From positions 1,957-12,123 of the forward strand of contig MU657394.1 in the NCBI GenBank assembly GCA_026770575.1: DNA of 10,167 bases, given 5' to 3'. Under the pieces are notes generated by a model, which saw nothing but the letters and a program-made list of their open reading frames with translations, was not told the DNA's origin and searched no databases. Positions 1 through 8,863 of the stretch are shown here, piece by piece; the stretch's first letter is position 1, and every line of letters starts with the position of its first letter. This stretch comes from Pelagophyceae sp. CCMP2097 (lineage: Eukaryota > Sar > Pelagophyceae). A program made the position numbers and the translations under genes.

Positions 1-325
1 GATCGAAATTCTGGCTATGTGGCGGGGTGGCTCTATACGCACTGGGGTGGTATATGACCAGTCCCGTACGAGTGCCGCGAGTGGCGCTTCAGACGAGCCA
101 AAACAGACGTTCGGATTTTTAGTTTGAGCGTTTTAAACAAAAGATTTTTGTGGGACCGGGCATCATGGGACTCAGCGCGACGTCCTCTATCACTCCCAAC
201 AGAGCCAAACTCCAACCGACGAACACTCCGAATGCCAGAAAGTCCTCGGCGTCATTGGCGATATCCCTTGTATTTCGCTGAGCTGCCGCAGCTCCGAGCT
301 CGCGGCGCCCCAGGCCAGGCGTCTC
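1..325. other. 5' flank of the WD40 gene, no complete gene seen
   Basis: No convincing independent gene is seen here. The reading frame of the WD40 gene stays open upstream from its ATG to about position 137, where an in-frame TAA lies at 134-136, but there is no ATG in that stretch. It encodes a plausible but unrecognised sequence (for example ECQKVLGVIGDIPCISLSC). The true N-terminus could therefore include a spliced upstream exon, or this is simply 5' UTR. A TTTTTAG tract at about 116-122 sits in AT-richer sequence and may be part of the promoter; no clear TATA box is seen. Confidence 0.4.
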
Positions 326-1439
326 ATGGACGCCGTCGTGTCGCGACCGCTCGAGGCCGGAACCAAAGCTGTGCGCTCCGCCGCGCCAATGCTCGAGGTG
401 CTCGAACTGAGCGACTTGATCACGCCCATCCTCCGGCTGGCGGCCTCCCCGAACGCGCTTTTCGTGACGCAACGAGTCGCTCGCAATGCGCGAGCCGTGG
501 CGCCAGTCGTTCGCAAACTCATCTGGAAGGACCGGATTATGAAGGGCACCGCAATCTTCAAGGGGCACACCAGCATCGTCGCGAGCGGCGCGTTCTCGCG
601 CGACGGCAAGCGCGTCGTGACGGCGAGCGCCGACAAGACGGCACGGCTCTGGGACGCCGAGACGGGCGCACTGCAGACGACGCTTCGAGGGCACACCAAC
701 TCTGTCGACTGCGCCGCGTTCTCGTCGAACGGCAAGCGCGTCGTGACAGCGAGCTGGGACAAGACGGTGCGGCTCTGGGACGCCGAGACGGGCGCGCTGC
801 AGACGACGCTCGAGGGGCACACCTTCTGGGTCACGCGCTGCGCGTTCTCGCCCAACGGCGAGCGCATCGTGACGGCGAGCAACGACAGAACGGCGCGGCT
901 CTGGGACGCCGTGACGGGCGCGCTGCAGAGGACGCTTCGGGGGCACGGCAGCTGCGTCATTAGCTGCGCGTTTTCGCCGGACGGCAAGCGCATCGTGACG
1001 GCGAGCGAGGACCACACGGCGCGGCTCTGGGACGCCGAGACGGGCGCGCTGCAGACGATGCTTCGGGGGCACATCAGCGTCGTCGAATGCGGCGCTTTCT
1101 CGCCCGACGGCACGCGCGTCGTGACGACGGGCGAGGACAAGTCGATGCGGCTCTGGGACGCCGAGACGGGCTCGCGGCAGGCGAAGCTCAAGGGGCACAC
1201 CGACATCGTCACCAGCGGCGCGTTCTCGCCCAGCGGCGAGCGCGTCGTGACGGCGAGCGAGGGACAGGACGACGCGGCTCTGGAACGCCGCGACGGGCGC
1301 GCTACAGACGACGCTTCGGGGCCACACACGCGCCGTCACGAGCTGCGCGTTCTCGCCCGACGGCGAGCGCCTCGTGACGGCGAGCCAGGACGGGACGGCG
1401 CGGCTCTGGAATGCGGGGACCTCGTCTGCGTGCTCGTAA
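326..1439 (+). CDS. WD40-repeat protein, seven-bladed propeller, interrupted by a 1-base frameshift
   Basis: Seven 42-residue WD40 repeats start with GH at 563, 689, 815, 941, 1067, 1193 and 1320. Each carries the family signature: GH, then [13 protein letters not shown], then [18 protein letters not shown]. Seven repeats make one closed beta-propeller, and the IFK just before repeat 1 could supply the closing strand. Such propellers are protein-interaction platforms; the sequence does not show the partner. Residues 1-70 precede the propeller and include a helical Leu-rich stretch ([13 protein letters not shown]... then ...RKLIWKDR) loosely like an F-box, which is only a suggestion. In blade 6 a GGG run at 1261-1263 has one G too many against its sister repeats. 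Reading then resumes from 1263 through RLWNAATG and blade 7 to a TAA at 1437-1439. Without the shift the frame runs into meaningless sequence up to 1753. The extra base may be a sequencing error or a real lesion. The ATG at 326 is the first in frame, but an upstream exon is possible. Confidence 0.85.
563..1436 (+). repeat. 126-bp tandem coding repeats (WD40 units)
   Basis: Seven head-to-tail units of 126 bp encode the WD40 blades; unit 6 is 127 bp because of the extra G, and unit 7 is shortened at its end. Nearly identical blocks such as CGGCTCTGGGACGCCGAGAC recur between units, mostly without synonymous drift. That points to recent duplication or gene conversion. The same compositional bias leaves two antisense frames open for over 1.1 kb across the array; these are shadows. 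Confidence 0.9.
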
Positions 1440-1753
1440 ATTCAAACCTCTCCGCGAATGGTAGTTTCGGTGGCCTCGAGGATGGCACTTTGTGGTCATC
1501 AAGGCATGGGAGGCCTCGAGGTCTGCCGTGCATTTCGGCATCCTTCGGGAGCCCCGGTCCGCCGGGCGTTTCGAGAGCAATCGGGAGCCCGCCCCCGGGT
1601 CTCCAGGTGTCCTGGGCCAAAACACTCGAGAGCAGATTGTTGCTTATGCGGTATTCAATCGGCGCCGGGTCCGTGGATCCATGGAGGACGTCCCGCGGAC
1701 TGCTCGGTCGCCCGCGGTCGCCGGCGCGCGCCCCGGTATGCACGGGGGCCTAG
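1440..1753. other. Convergent intergenic region, WD40 gene / FIP1
   Basis: This lies between the stop codons of two converging genes and should hold both 3' UTRs and polyadenylation sites. I see no gene. A 10-bp direct repeat GGCCTCGAGG occurs at 1472-1481 and 1512-1521, and short GC palindromes such as CCCCCGGG are present. There is no AATAAA. Confidence 0.5.
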
Positions 1754-3072
1754 CTAGCGGCGGCGCTTCTCCGGGCTGCGCGAGCGTGATCGCCGGGTCC
1801 GGCGCGCGGGCGAGCTCCGGCGCGCGGGCGAAGACCGGCCTAGCGCGCCTCGCGTGCAGGCGCGCGCGGCCGGGTTCGCTTTGCGAGGAGATTTGCAGAG
1901 CGACTCACGGGTGCGGTCGCGGTCCTTTTCGCGGTCGCGGTCGGGCCGGTCGCGAGTGCGTTCGCGCGACCGCGACCGAGACCGCTTCCTGTCCGACCGC
2001 TCCGACCGCTCCGGCCGCCGCTCGGGGCGCCGGGCCGAGTCGCGCGACTCCTTGTCGGACCGAGACGCCCTCGAGGGCGACCGCGCAGAAGGCCGAGCGT
2101 CAAATACGCCGCTGCCAGACGCCGGCGGCCTGTGCAAGCCGCTCAGTCGAGCGATCGGCCGCTCTCGATGCACGGGACGCCGGGGTCTTGCGCGAAGCTT
2201 GCCGGTTCTGTGAAGCCGGGCGCGGCGCCAAAGGGCGCCATCCAGGGCGCGCCGCGCGGCGGCATGCCCGCGGGCTGCGCGAAGACGCCGCCGCCGCTCT
2301 GGCCACCGCTCTGGCCGGACCCAAAGGGCATGGGCCGCTGGGTCCGCGGCCGGCCCTTGCCGCCGCTCGACGCGCCAAAAGGCCTCGCCGAGGACCGCGC
2401 CTGCGTGCGCGCCTGCGCGTTGGACTTGCGCTCCTGCAGCGCCAAGCGCACGAGCTTCTGCCTCCGCACGTAGCCGCGCCAGGCCTCTTCGTGCATGCCG
2501 TAGTTGAAATAATCTGACACGTCCGCGTCGGGCCGCATCCAGGGCCGCTCTTCTAGAGCGTCCATATCGATATCAAAGGCCGCGCGGCGAAAACACCTAG
2601 AGGGTCTCTCTGAAGGGTTCGAATGCGACATGCACGCACGTGGTTGCCATGGCCGCCTTTTCGAGCAGGTCGCCGTCGATGTCCGCAATCGAGTCGAAAA
2701 ACTCCACGGGCGCCGCCGGCGCAATCGGCGCGGGCTCTGGCTCGTCCGCATCCGCGTCGGCGTCGGCGTCCGCGGCGGCGTCGGCGGCGGCCTTGTCGCC
2801 GGGCTTGGAGAGCGGCGCCGTCTTGTCTCGGACCCACGTCTTGCCGGGCGTCGTGTATTCTCGAACCTTCTTGGACAACCTGGAGCGCCGGGTCGCGCGA
2901 GAGCAGGAGCGGCAAAAGCCCTGGGGTTCCAGAAAACTCACGACCGGCCGGACACGCCGCCCGCGACGCCCGACGACGCCGAGTCGATGATGTAGTGGTC
3001 CGCCTCGTCGTCCACGTCCTCCGACGGCAGCAGCAGCGGCTCATCCACCTCTTCCTCGTCCGAGTCCTGCAT
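1754..3072 (-). CDS. FIP1: FIP1-like subunit of the mRNA cleavage/polyadenylation complex (four exons)
   Basis: On the minus strand the exons are 3072-2942, 2879-2640, 2596-2174 and 2129-1754, with introns of 62, 43 and 44 nt (donors GTGAGT, GTGCGT, GTGCAT; all end in AG). The phases close exactly to 1170 nt, about 389 residues. The diagnostic Fip1 motif is at about residues 131-166: DIDMDALEERPW, then DADVSDYFNYGMHEEAW, then YVRRQK. The N-terminus is acidic (DSDEEEVDE). A low-complexity Ala/Asp stretch lies at about 73-90 and a Gly/Pro/Met-rich region follows the motif. From about 275 the tail is rich in RS, RD and RE dipeptides, as in the RD-rich C-terminus of animal FIP1L1. In characterised species Fip1 bridges CPSF and poly(A) polymerase and binds U-rich RNA, in the nucleus. 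The ATG at 3072 has an in-frame continuation upstream but gives a typical acidic start. Exon 4 is highly basic and would look like a separate SR protein if the last intron were missed. Confidence 0.9.
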
Positions 3073-3208
3073 CACGAGGCCCCTCAACGCCGCCGCAACC
3101 GACGACGAGCGCGGCCCTCGATCTCTGGGGCAGTCGCCAACCCGCACGCCCGGACTCTCGGAAGGCCCTCGAAGCACGTGCGAAGCTTCCGTACGACAAC
3201 CCGGCGCG
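3073..3208. promoter_or_regulatory. Divergent promoter shared by FIP1 and VIPP1
   Basis: Only 136 bp separate the two start codons, so both 5' UTRs and core promoters must fit here or overlap coding sequence. A palindromic G-box/E-box core CACGTG lies at 3175-3180, flanked by GAAG and CGAAG arms, about 30 bp before the VIPP1 ATG. No TATA box is visible. Whether CACGTG is used as a bHLH or bZIP site is an inference. Confidence 0.5.
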
Positions 3209-4438
3209 ATGCTCGGCCTCGTCGCTCTCGGCCTGCTGCTGGCGCCGTGCTCGGGCCTATTGCCGCGCGGCTTGGCGGCGAGCCCGCGCGCACCCGCCGC
3301 GCGTTTTGAACGACGAAGTGTGCAGATGAACCTCTTTGATCGATTTACGCGCGTCGCAAAGGCGTGCGTCCCCCCGGCCTCTAATTCGCGCAGGACGCCC
3401 CGTGCAGGAACCTGAACAACATTTTGCAGAACATGGAGGACCCGGAAAAGGTCTTGACCCAGGCCGTCGAGGATATCCAAAAGGACCTCGTCGCCATCCG
3501 CCAGTCCTACGCAGAGGTTATGGCCACCCAGAAGCGCATGCAGCGCCAGCAGGCCCAGGCCGACGGCCTCGCCGACGAGTGGTTCAAACGCGCGCAGCTC
3601 GCTCTAGAAGCCGGCGACGACGTGGATACCCGCGCCCCGCCGGAAGAACGACGGGGCCCCCCACCGTCATGCTTCGCCGCCTATTATCACCGCGATCCTC
3701 GCCTTTGTTAGGAGCTAGCGCGCGAGGCGCTGACGCGCAAGCAGCAGCAGGTGGACGCGTCGCTCGTGCTGGCGGACCAGATTGCTTTGCAGACGCAGTC
3801 GCTGTCGAAGCTCTACGACGGCATGTCCGCCCTCGAGTCGAAGATCAACGAGGTAAGCATGCCGAGCGCCGTAAGAGCCGCCGCCTGCCGAAACGAGGGC
3901 CCAAAAAGGCTCGGGCGACCAAGGACAACTATATTGCGCGCGCACGCACGGCCAAGTCGCAGACCAAGGTCAACGACATGCTCTCCGCCGTCACGGGCGG
4001 CACGTCGATGGACGCGTTCGAGCGCATGAAGGAAAAGGTCGAGATGCTCGAGACGCAGGCCGAGGTCGCGGGGCAGTGCGTTTCCATGCCGCCGCCGCCT
4101 TCTCCCTCGGTGGACTCGCCGCGACGCTGCGCCCCCGGCTTCGCCCCCGTCCTCGTCGTTCCCTGAAGGCGACCGCAGGCTCACCGCCGGCGCGGCGACG
4201 CCGTCCATGGAGGCCAAGTTCAAGCAGCTCGAGATGGGGTCGGCGGTACGTTGTGTCTCAAATGGTGTCCTTTCGACGGCGCTCTTTGCAGGTGGACGAC
4301 GAGCTTTCGCGCATGAAGCGGCAGCTGTCGCCGGGCGAATCGTCGCCGGAGAAGTCGCTGCCCGCGCCGTCGTCGGCCGCCGTCGATGATGAGATGGCCA
4401 AGCTGAAACAGCAAGTACAGGACGACAAGAAGGACTGA
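3209..4438 (+). CDS. VIPP1: VIPP1/IM30, plastid membrane-maintenance protein of the PspA family (six exons)
   Basis: Exons are 3209-3363, 3408-3621, 3712-3852, 3909-4075, 4179-4245 and 4292-4438. Introns are 44, 90, 56, 103 and 46 nt, with donors GTGCGT, GTGGAT, GTAAGC, GTGCGT and GTACGT, all ending in AG. Phases close to 891 nt, 296 residues. The mature protein starts around Met40 with MNLFDRFTRVAKANLNNIL (amphipathic helix alpha-0), followed by EDPEKVLTQAVEDIQKDL, a long coiled coil, and the KARART-like block IARARTAKSQTKVNDML. After the PspA-like core, a Ser/Pro linker leads to a last helix, VDDEMAKLKQQV. This C-terminal extension separates Vipp1 from PspA. Residues 1-39 have a hydrophobic start (LGLVALGLLLAP) then an Arg/Ala/Ser-rich stretch, fitting a signal peptide plus transit peptide of a secondary plastid. 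VIPP1 belongs to the ESCRT-III superfamily and supports thylakoid membranes. The GTGGAT donor of intron 2 is the least certain junction. Confidence 0.95.
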
Positions 4439-4698
4439 GCCTCTTCCGAAGCTGCGGACCCAGAGGCGCCGCCCCGGTGGGGGCCGTCGCGAAGCGAGCC
4501 TGCATAAGCACATAACCGCGTATTATTTTATGTAGTTACAGGAGCGAGGCGGACCACGAGAGCTAACTGTGGCCGGAGATTGTATGCACCAGACGGCGGA
4601 GGTTGTATGTACGGGCCGAGCCCCGGGTCGCAGACGTCGCGCGTCGCGGGCGCCGTCTTCGCCGATGCGGTCGGCCGCCGATTCGGACCACGTTTCGG
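4439..4698. other. Convergent intergenic region, VIPP1 / CNX2
   Basis: 260 bp lie between two stop codons, and no gene is seen. An AT-rich patch at about 4524-4541 (TATTATTTTATGTAG) contains a TGTAG element and is the likeliest VIPP1 polyadenylation area. A GC hairpin (GCCCC, loop, GGGGC) lies near 4471-4485. The CNX2 3' UTR must fall in the same span. Confidence 0.45.
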
Positions 4699-6212
<1,514 letters not shown>

Positions 6213-6323
6213 TCAAGGTACAAATGGCAGGTCTCTTCAGGAGACGCTCTAGCGCGACGGCCCCGACGACGCACGACTCGTCGGGGTCGTAGCAGAGCAT
6301 TACGCCGCCGGCGCCGCGCAAAT

Positions 6324-6392
6324 TTCCGTCGCGGCAGCCGCCCTCGCTCCGTAGCGCTCCATCTTCGACGCGGCCGGGCACGATCGAACCGC
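6324..6392 (-). repeat. Dispersed repeat copy 1 (pairs with 9715-9783)
   Basis: This 69-bp stretch aligns without gaps to 9715-9783 with 15 mismatches by hand count (78 % identity). The core CCTCGCTCCGTAGCGC (6342-6357) is identical. On the minus strand both copies read through the peptide GALRSE-x-G-x-RDG, so they may come from an old coding or mobile element. Confidence 0.7.
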
Positions 6393-6663
6393 TTTGTCTG
6401 TCTGCCAGTCGCACGATTCGCAGTTCCGTCCATGCAGAACTCCGGCCATGAAAAACAAGACGCCCCACTACGAGCTTAGCTCCCTCTTTAAAAAGTTTAC
6501 AAAACCTCGTTTTCATCCACTAAATTGTGCCTTATTTTCGATGCAAGGAGTCTGCAAGTACAGAGCCGAAATCGTTTTTGTTTGAACTCCAAATCTGCAG
6601 GCCTAAAGGTAGCTTTGGCGTCCTGGTGCGGCGGGCGGGGGGGGGGGTTCCGGGGGACCTAGT

Positions 6664-6831
6664 GGCTTCATCGCTTCGTCTCCCCAGGCTCCTCCGATAG
6701 AACCTTAGGGTCACTCGGAAGCCGCGTCGGTCGCGCGTTAAGGCATTTCCGGTATCGGCGCCTGCGCCGACACCCGGTGCGTCCCTCGTGGATGGTCTCC
6801 GAGAGACCCTAAGGGCTTCATCGCTTCGTCT
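6664..6831. repeat. Paired direct repeat with nested inverted repeat
   Basis: GGCTTCATCGCTTCGTCT occurs at 6664-6681 and again at 6814-6831, 150 bp apart, and each copy is followed by a GATAGA-like word. Between them an inverted pair lies at 6703-6718 and 6799-6814: CCTTAGGGTCACTCGG against CCGAGAGACCCTAAGG, one mismatch over 16. The arrangement looks like an old duplication or remnant element upstream of the 7013 gene. Confidence 0.65.
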
Positions 6832-7012
6832 GTGGGGGCCCAAGCGATAGAGCCCTTTAAAACGAACGCGGCCCGAGTCGTTGCACCGCTCGAACTTTGC
6901 AGCGCCCCTGCGGCGTCCCGCGTGCCCCGGCGCCCACTGTGTCTCGAGGGTGGTGCCTCCTTCGCATGCTAGGGGCCCTGGGGAGACCAGACACCAACCT
7001 ATAGACACCGGA

Positions 7013-7606
7013 ATGCCGTCTATACTTTGCAACGACGGCGTTTACACAGGCGGTGGCGCGGCGATGCATCCAGACGCCGGCGGCGCGTGGTGCTTCTCGG
7101 CCTTTTCGACTGAGGAACTTACGCGCCGGTACGTGCTCGTCGAGCACCTCGAGCAGGCCTACGGCCTCACGCGCGCGCAGCTCGTGGCGGCGGCCCAAAA
7201 GGAGCCGCTCGTCTGTCACCTGGGCAAGTGGTTTAAGACGGCTGCCGGTCAGGACGGGCCTCGCGGCTACCACATCACGCACATTGCGTACAACCCCGAC
7301 GAGGGCTCCGTGCCGCATGGCCCGCAGAATGCGACGGACGTCTTTGGCCCCGCGATTGGCGTCGCCAAGAAGCGGCGTAGCAACGCGTCGCCCGAACGCG
7401 ACTGCCCGGCTGCCGCCGCGCGGCAACAAGCAGCGCCTAAGGCGGCTCGCCGGGCACCTCCAGAGCCCAAGCGGGCCTCGCGGTCCCCGAAGAAGAAGCA
7501 CGGCGCTGGCGGCGGTCAAGCGCTCGCCGCCGGCAGCTCATCGACGCGCTGCCAGAGGAAGCAATTGAGCGCGCCGCTCTGCGACACGCCCTGGACGAGT
7601 GCGTGA
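7013..7606 (+). CDS. Unrecognised protein with basic C-terminal tail
   Basis: This single open frame of 198 codons starts at the first ATG in frame (GGA before ATG; an alternative Met18 is at 7064) and ends with TGA at 7604-7606. I do not recognise the family. Residues about 25-120 look like a folded domain (FSTEELTRRYVLVEHLEQAYG, LVCHLGKWFKTAAG, GYHITHIAYNPDEG). From about 122 the protein becomes Ala/Arg/Lys-rich with KKRR and SPKKKH, which resemble nuclear localisation or DNA-binding tails. Codons favour G or C in third position, as in the neighbours. The last 30 codons overlap the 3' end of the opposite gene, and the final residues look random. An alternative is that a 3' intron is missed here; a GTGCGT donor-like site lies at 7599-7604, and another frame reads a more helical sequence. 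The domain part is better supported than the tail. Confidence 0.6.
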   Translation: MPSILCNDGVYTGGGAAMHPDAGGAWCFSAFSTEELTRRYVLVEHLEQAYGLTRAQLVAAAQKEPLVCHLGKWFKTAAGQDGPRGYHITHIAYNPDEGSVPHGPQNATDVFGPAIGVAKKRRSNASPERDCPAAAARQQAAPKAARRAPPEPKRASRSPKKKHGAGGGQALAAGSSSTRCQRKQLSAPLCDTPWTSA

Positions 7607-7905
7607 ACCTCGGCGCCGGCGACCATCGCCCGCACGGTGTCGCCGCGTTCGAGCTGCCCGAACCGTGGCACTCGCACGACGGCATCGCCGTCCGGGTCTG
7701 CCGCGGGGATCACCGGAGGGATGATCGTCGCGCCAGACCCAACGCGGGCCACCACGACGCACTGGGCGCCCACGCTGTCCGGCTGCACCGTCACGGCGTC
7801 GGAAGCGACCGTGACGACCGTGCCCGAGACACCGGTCGCGTCAAATCCCTCGACGCGATCGAACCGCTCCAGGGGCGCGGCGCGCTGGCGCTTGTAGCGG
7901 GCCAT
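7516..7905 (-). CDS. Unrecognised small beta-rich protein, 129 residues
   Basis: This is one open frame from an ATG at 7905-7903 in a strong Kozak context (AAG before ATG, G after) to TGA at 7518-7516. I do not recognise it. After a basic start (MARYKRQR) the chain alternates hydrophobic and polar residues in strand-like segments (GTVVTVASDAVTVQ, CVVVARVGSGATIIP, DAVVRVPRFGQLERGDTVRAMV, EVHALVQGVSQSG). That suggests a small beta barrel such as an OB- or SH3-like fold, which is inference only. Codons have strong G/C third positions. The opposite frame across 7603-8016 is its shadow. A CTTAAATAG TATA-like word lies about 95-105 bp upstream of the ATG. Confidence 0.65.
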   Translation of the reverse strand: MARYKRQRAAPLERFDRVEGFDATGVSGTVVTVASDAVTVQPDSVGAQCVVVARVGSGATIIPPVIPAADPDGDAVVRVPRFGQLERGDTVRAMVAGAEVHALVQGVSQSGALNCFLWQRVDELPAASA

Positions 7906-8051
7906 CTTAGCCTCGCCGGGATGCCCAAACGGGCCGGCGCCGCCGCCGGATCAAACCTCGATTTCCGAGCCGTTATCTCGCTCACAGCTCTCCTTGTCTA
8001 TTTAAGCAAGACTTGATTCCGCTCATACTCTGCAGTAAACACACGGAAGAA

Positions 8052-8092
8052 GTATTATGACACAATGAAAGTGCAAGCTTTCGTCATAATAC
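8052..8092. repeat. AT-rich imperfect hairpin, 15 paired bases
   Basis: GTATTATGAC (8052-8061) pairs perfectly with GTCATAATAC (8083-8092). An inner stem GAAAG (8067-8071) pairs with CTTTC (8078-8082) around a six-base loop, leaving a five-base bulge on the left side. It stands out from the GC-rich surroundings and could be an RNA structure or a small palindromic element. Confidence 0.7.
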
Positions 8093-8132
8093 GATAGGAG
8101 GAGGCTAAGCTCGTAGTGCGCTCCTAGGTAAG

Positions 8133-8195
8133 CCAGGGTGGATATTAAGCAAGCAAGCCCCGCCCAGGGTGGATCTTAAGAGAGCGTTTTTTTTT
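8133..8195 (+). repeat. 17-bp direct repeats followed by a T9 run
   Basis: CCAGGGTGGATATTAAG (8133-8149) recurs as CCAGGGTGGATCTTAAG (8164-8180), one mismatch, period 31 bp. A run of nine T follows at 8187-8195, which would stop RNA polymerase III on the plus strand. Confidence 0.6.
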
Positions 8196-8721
8196 AGAAT
8201 GTTGGCTGCCCGGGCCGCGGTGTTGCGCTCCTTAATTCGCTGGGAGGTTGATGCATCTCTTGGGTAGTTTTGGGCGTAGAATCGCGTGGCCAGCTTAATT
8301 ATTTTATTCGGCCGCGTCTAGGCCATTTGAGGTCGGTATCTCTTCAGGCTTTGCGCCCACGAAGAAACTGAGTAGCCAGGCGGACTCAGCACCGAAAACT
8401 GTGTCGATAATGTATAAGAATCCCCAGCCGTCGCCCCCTCCCCGCCGCCTACAGTGTCGTCAAAAGGTGGTATTATTGAAAACTACGTACATTTTAGCTT
8501 TTTCCCCTGATATCCAAAGCACGTCCCATCGACGGATTCGGGGAGATCAGGCCCGTGTTTTGGATAGCAGGTGGTGGAACTCTATTACAAGAGCGCGCCG
8601 GAGGCACACGGAGGACCCGAAGGATACAGCCAAATCCCATTGCAATGCCCACGTAGGAATTCCTATCTAGTCTAGAGCCTGAATAGATCTACAGTGCGAA
8701 TGTGAGAGTAAGATAATGGCC

Positions 8722-8746
8722 AAAGGCAACCCGTTGCCTTTTTTTT
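8722..8746 (+). terminator. Hairpin plus T8, intrinsic-terminator-like
   Basis: AAAGGCAA (8722-8729) pairs with TTGCCTTT (8734-8741) around a four-base loop, and the T run extends to 8746. The form is that of a bacterial or plastid intrinsic terminator. In nuclear DNA a T run like this would serve RNA polymerase III. No upstream transcript is identified. Confidence 0.45.
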
Positions 8747-8777
8747 CTTAAAACTTAAGCGAATCGACAGTGCCTGT

Positions 8778-8863
8778 CGTTGCGGTATATATACCGGGCC
8801 CCACAATCACCTCTAAGGATAATGATCCGGTGAATCCCCTTTTGCCCCCAGCGGGTCATCACG
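8778..8863 (+). repeat. 86-bp perfect direct repeat, copy 1
   Basis: This is identical over 86 bp to 9132-9217 (offset 354). It opens with the 12-bp palindrome GGTATATATACC (8784-8795), which holds an eight-base TATA word, followed by GGGCCC and the stretch ending AGCGGGTCATCACG. No protein frame is evident. Perfect identity implies recent duplication, conversion or selection. Confidence 0.9.

Larger units (their letters stand above)
7906..8721. other. Non-coding region with hairpin and short repeats
   Basis: This is about 800 bp with no credible protein gene; base composition becomes AT-richer than the gene region. It holds the promoter of the 7905 gene, the hairpin at 8052-8092, the 17-bp repeats at 8133-8180 with a T9 run just after, and an AT-rich patch at 8294-8309. 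From about 8200 to 8700 nothing else can be named. Confidence 0.5.

Noticed and set aside
119..1339. Long antisense open frames across the WD40 gene (up to 406 codons)
   Set aside because: They are periodic mirror images of the WD40 repeats (42-residue period) and result from GC-rich codon bias; the sense strand shows true WD40 motifs.
1754..2173. Separate SR-protein gene
   Set aside because: The frame joins the FIP1 core through a 44-nt intron with exact phase; its own ATG at 2173 falls inside that intron and there is no RNA-recognition motif.
1492..2517. 341-codon plus-strand frame
   Set aside because: It starts in intergenic DNA and runs opposite the Arg-rich FIP1 exons; its Ala/Arg/Gly composition has no domain.
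326..3072. WD40 gene as WDR33, partner of FIP1 in CPSF
   Set aside because: The repeats are the generic LWDAETG type with no WDR33-specific region; adjacency alone is not evidence.
2938..3480. Minus-strand gene running from VIPP1 into FIP1 exon 1
   Set aside because: Its upstream part is antisense to VIPP1 exons 1-2; only the part after the ATG at 3072 fits FIP1.
6666..6690. U2 snRNA start (ATCGCTTC)
   Set aside because: Only eight bases match; the branch-recognition region that should follow is absent.
7603..8016. 137-codon plus-strand frame
   Set aside because: It is His/Arg-rich antisense of the 7905 gene and starts inside the overlap; composition is not protein-like.
8344..8400. U4-like word GGCTTTGCGCCCA
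   Set aside because: The match does not extend, and no U4 stem or Sm site follows.
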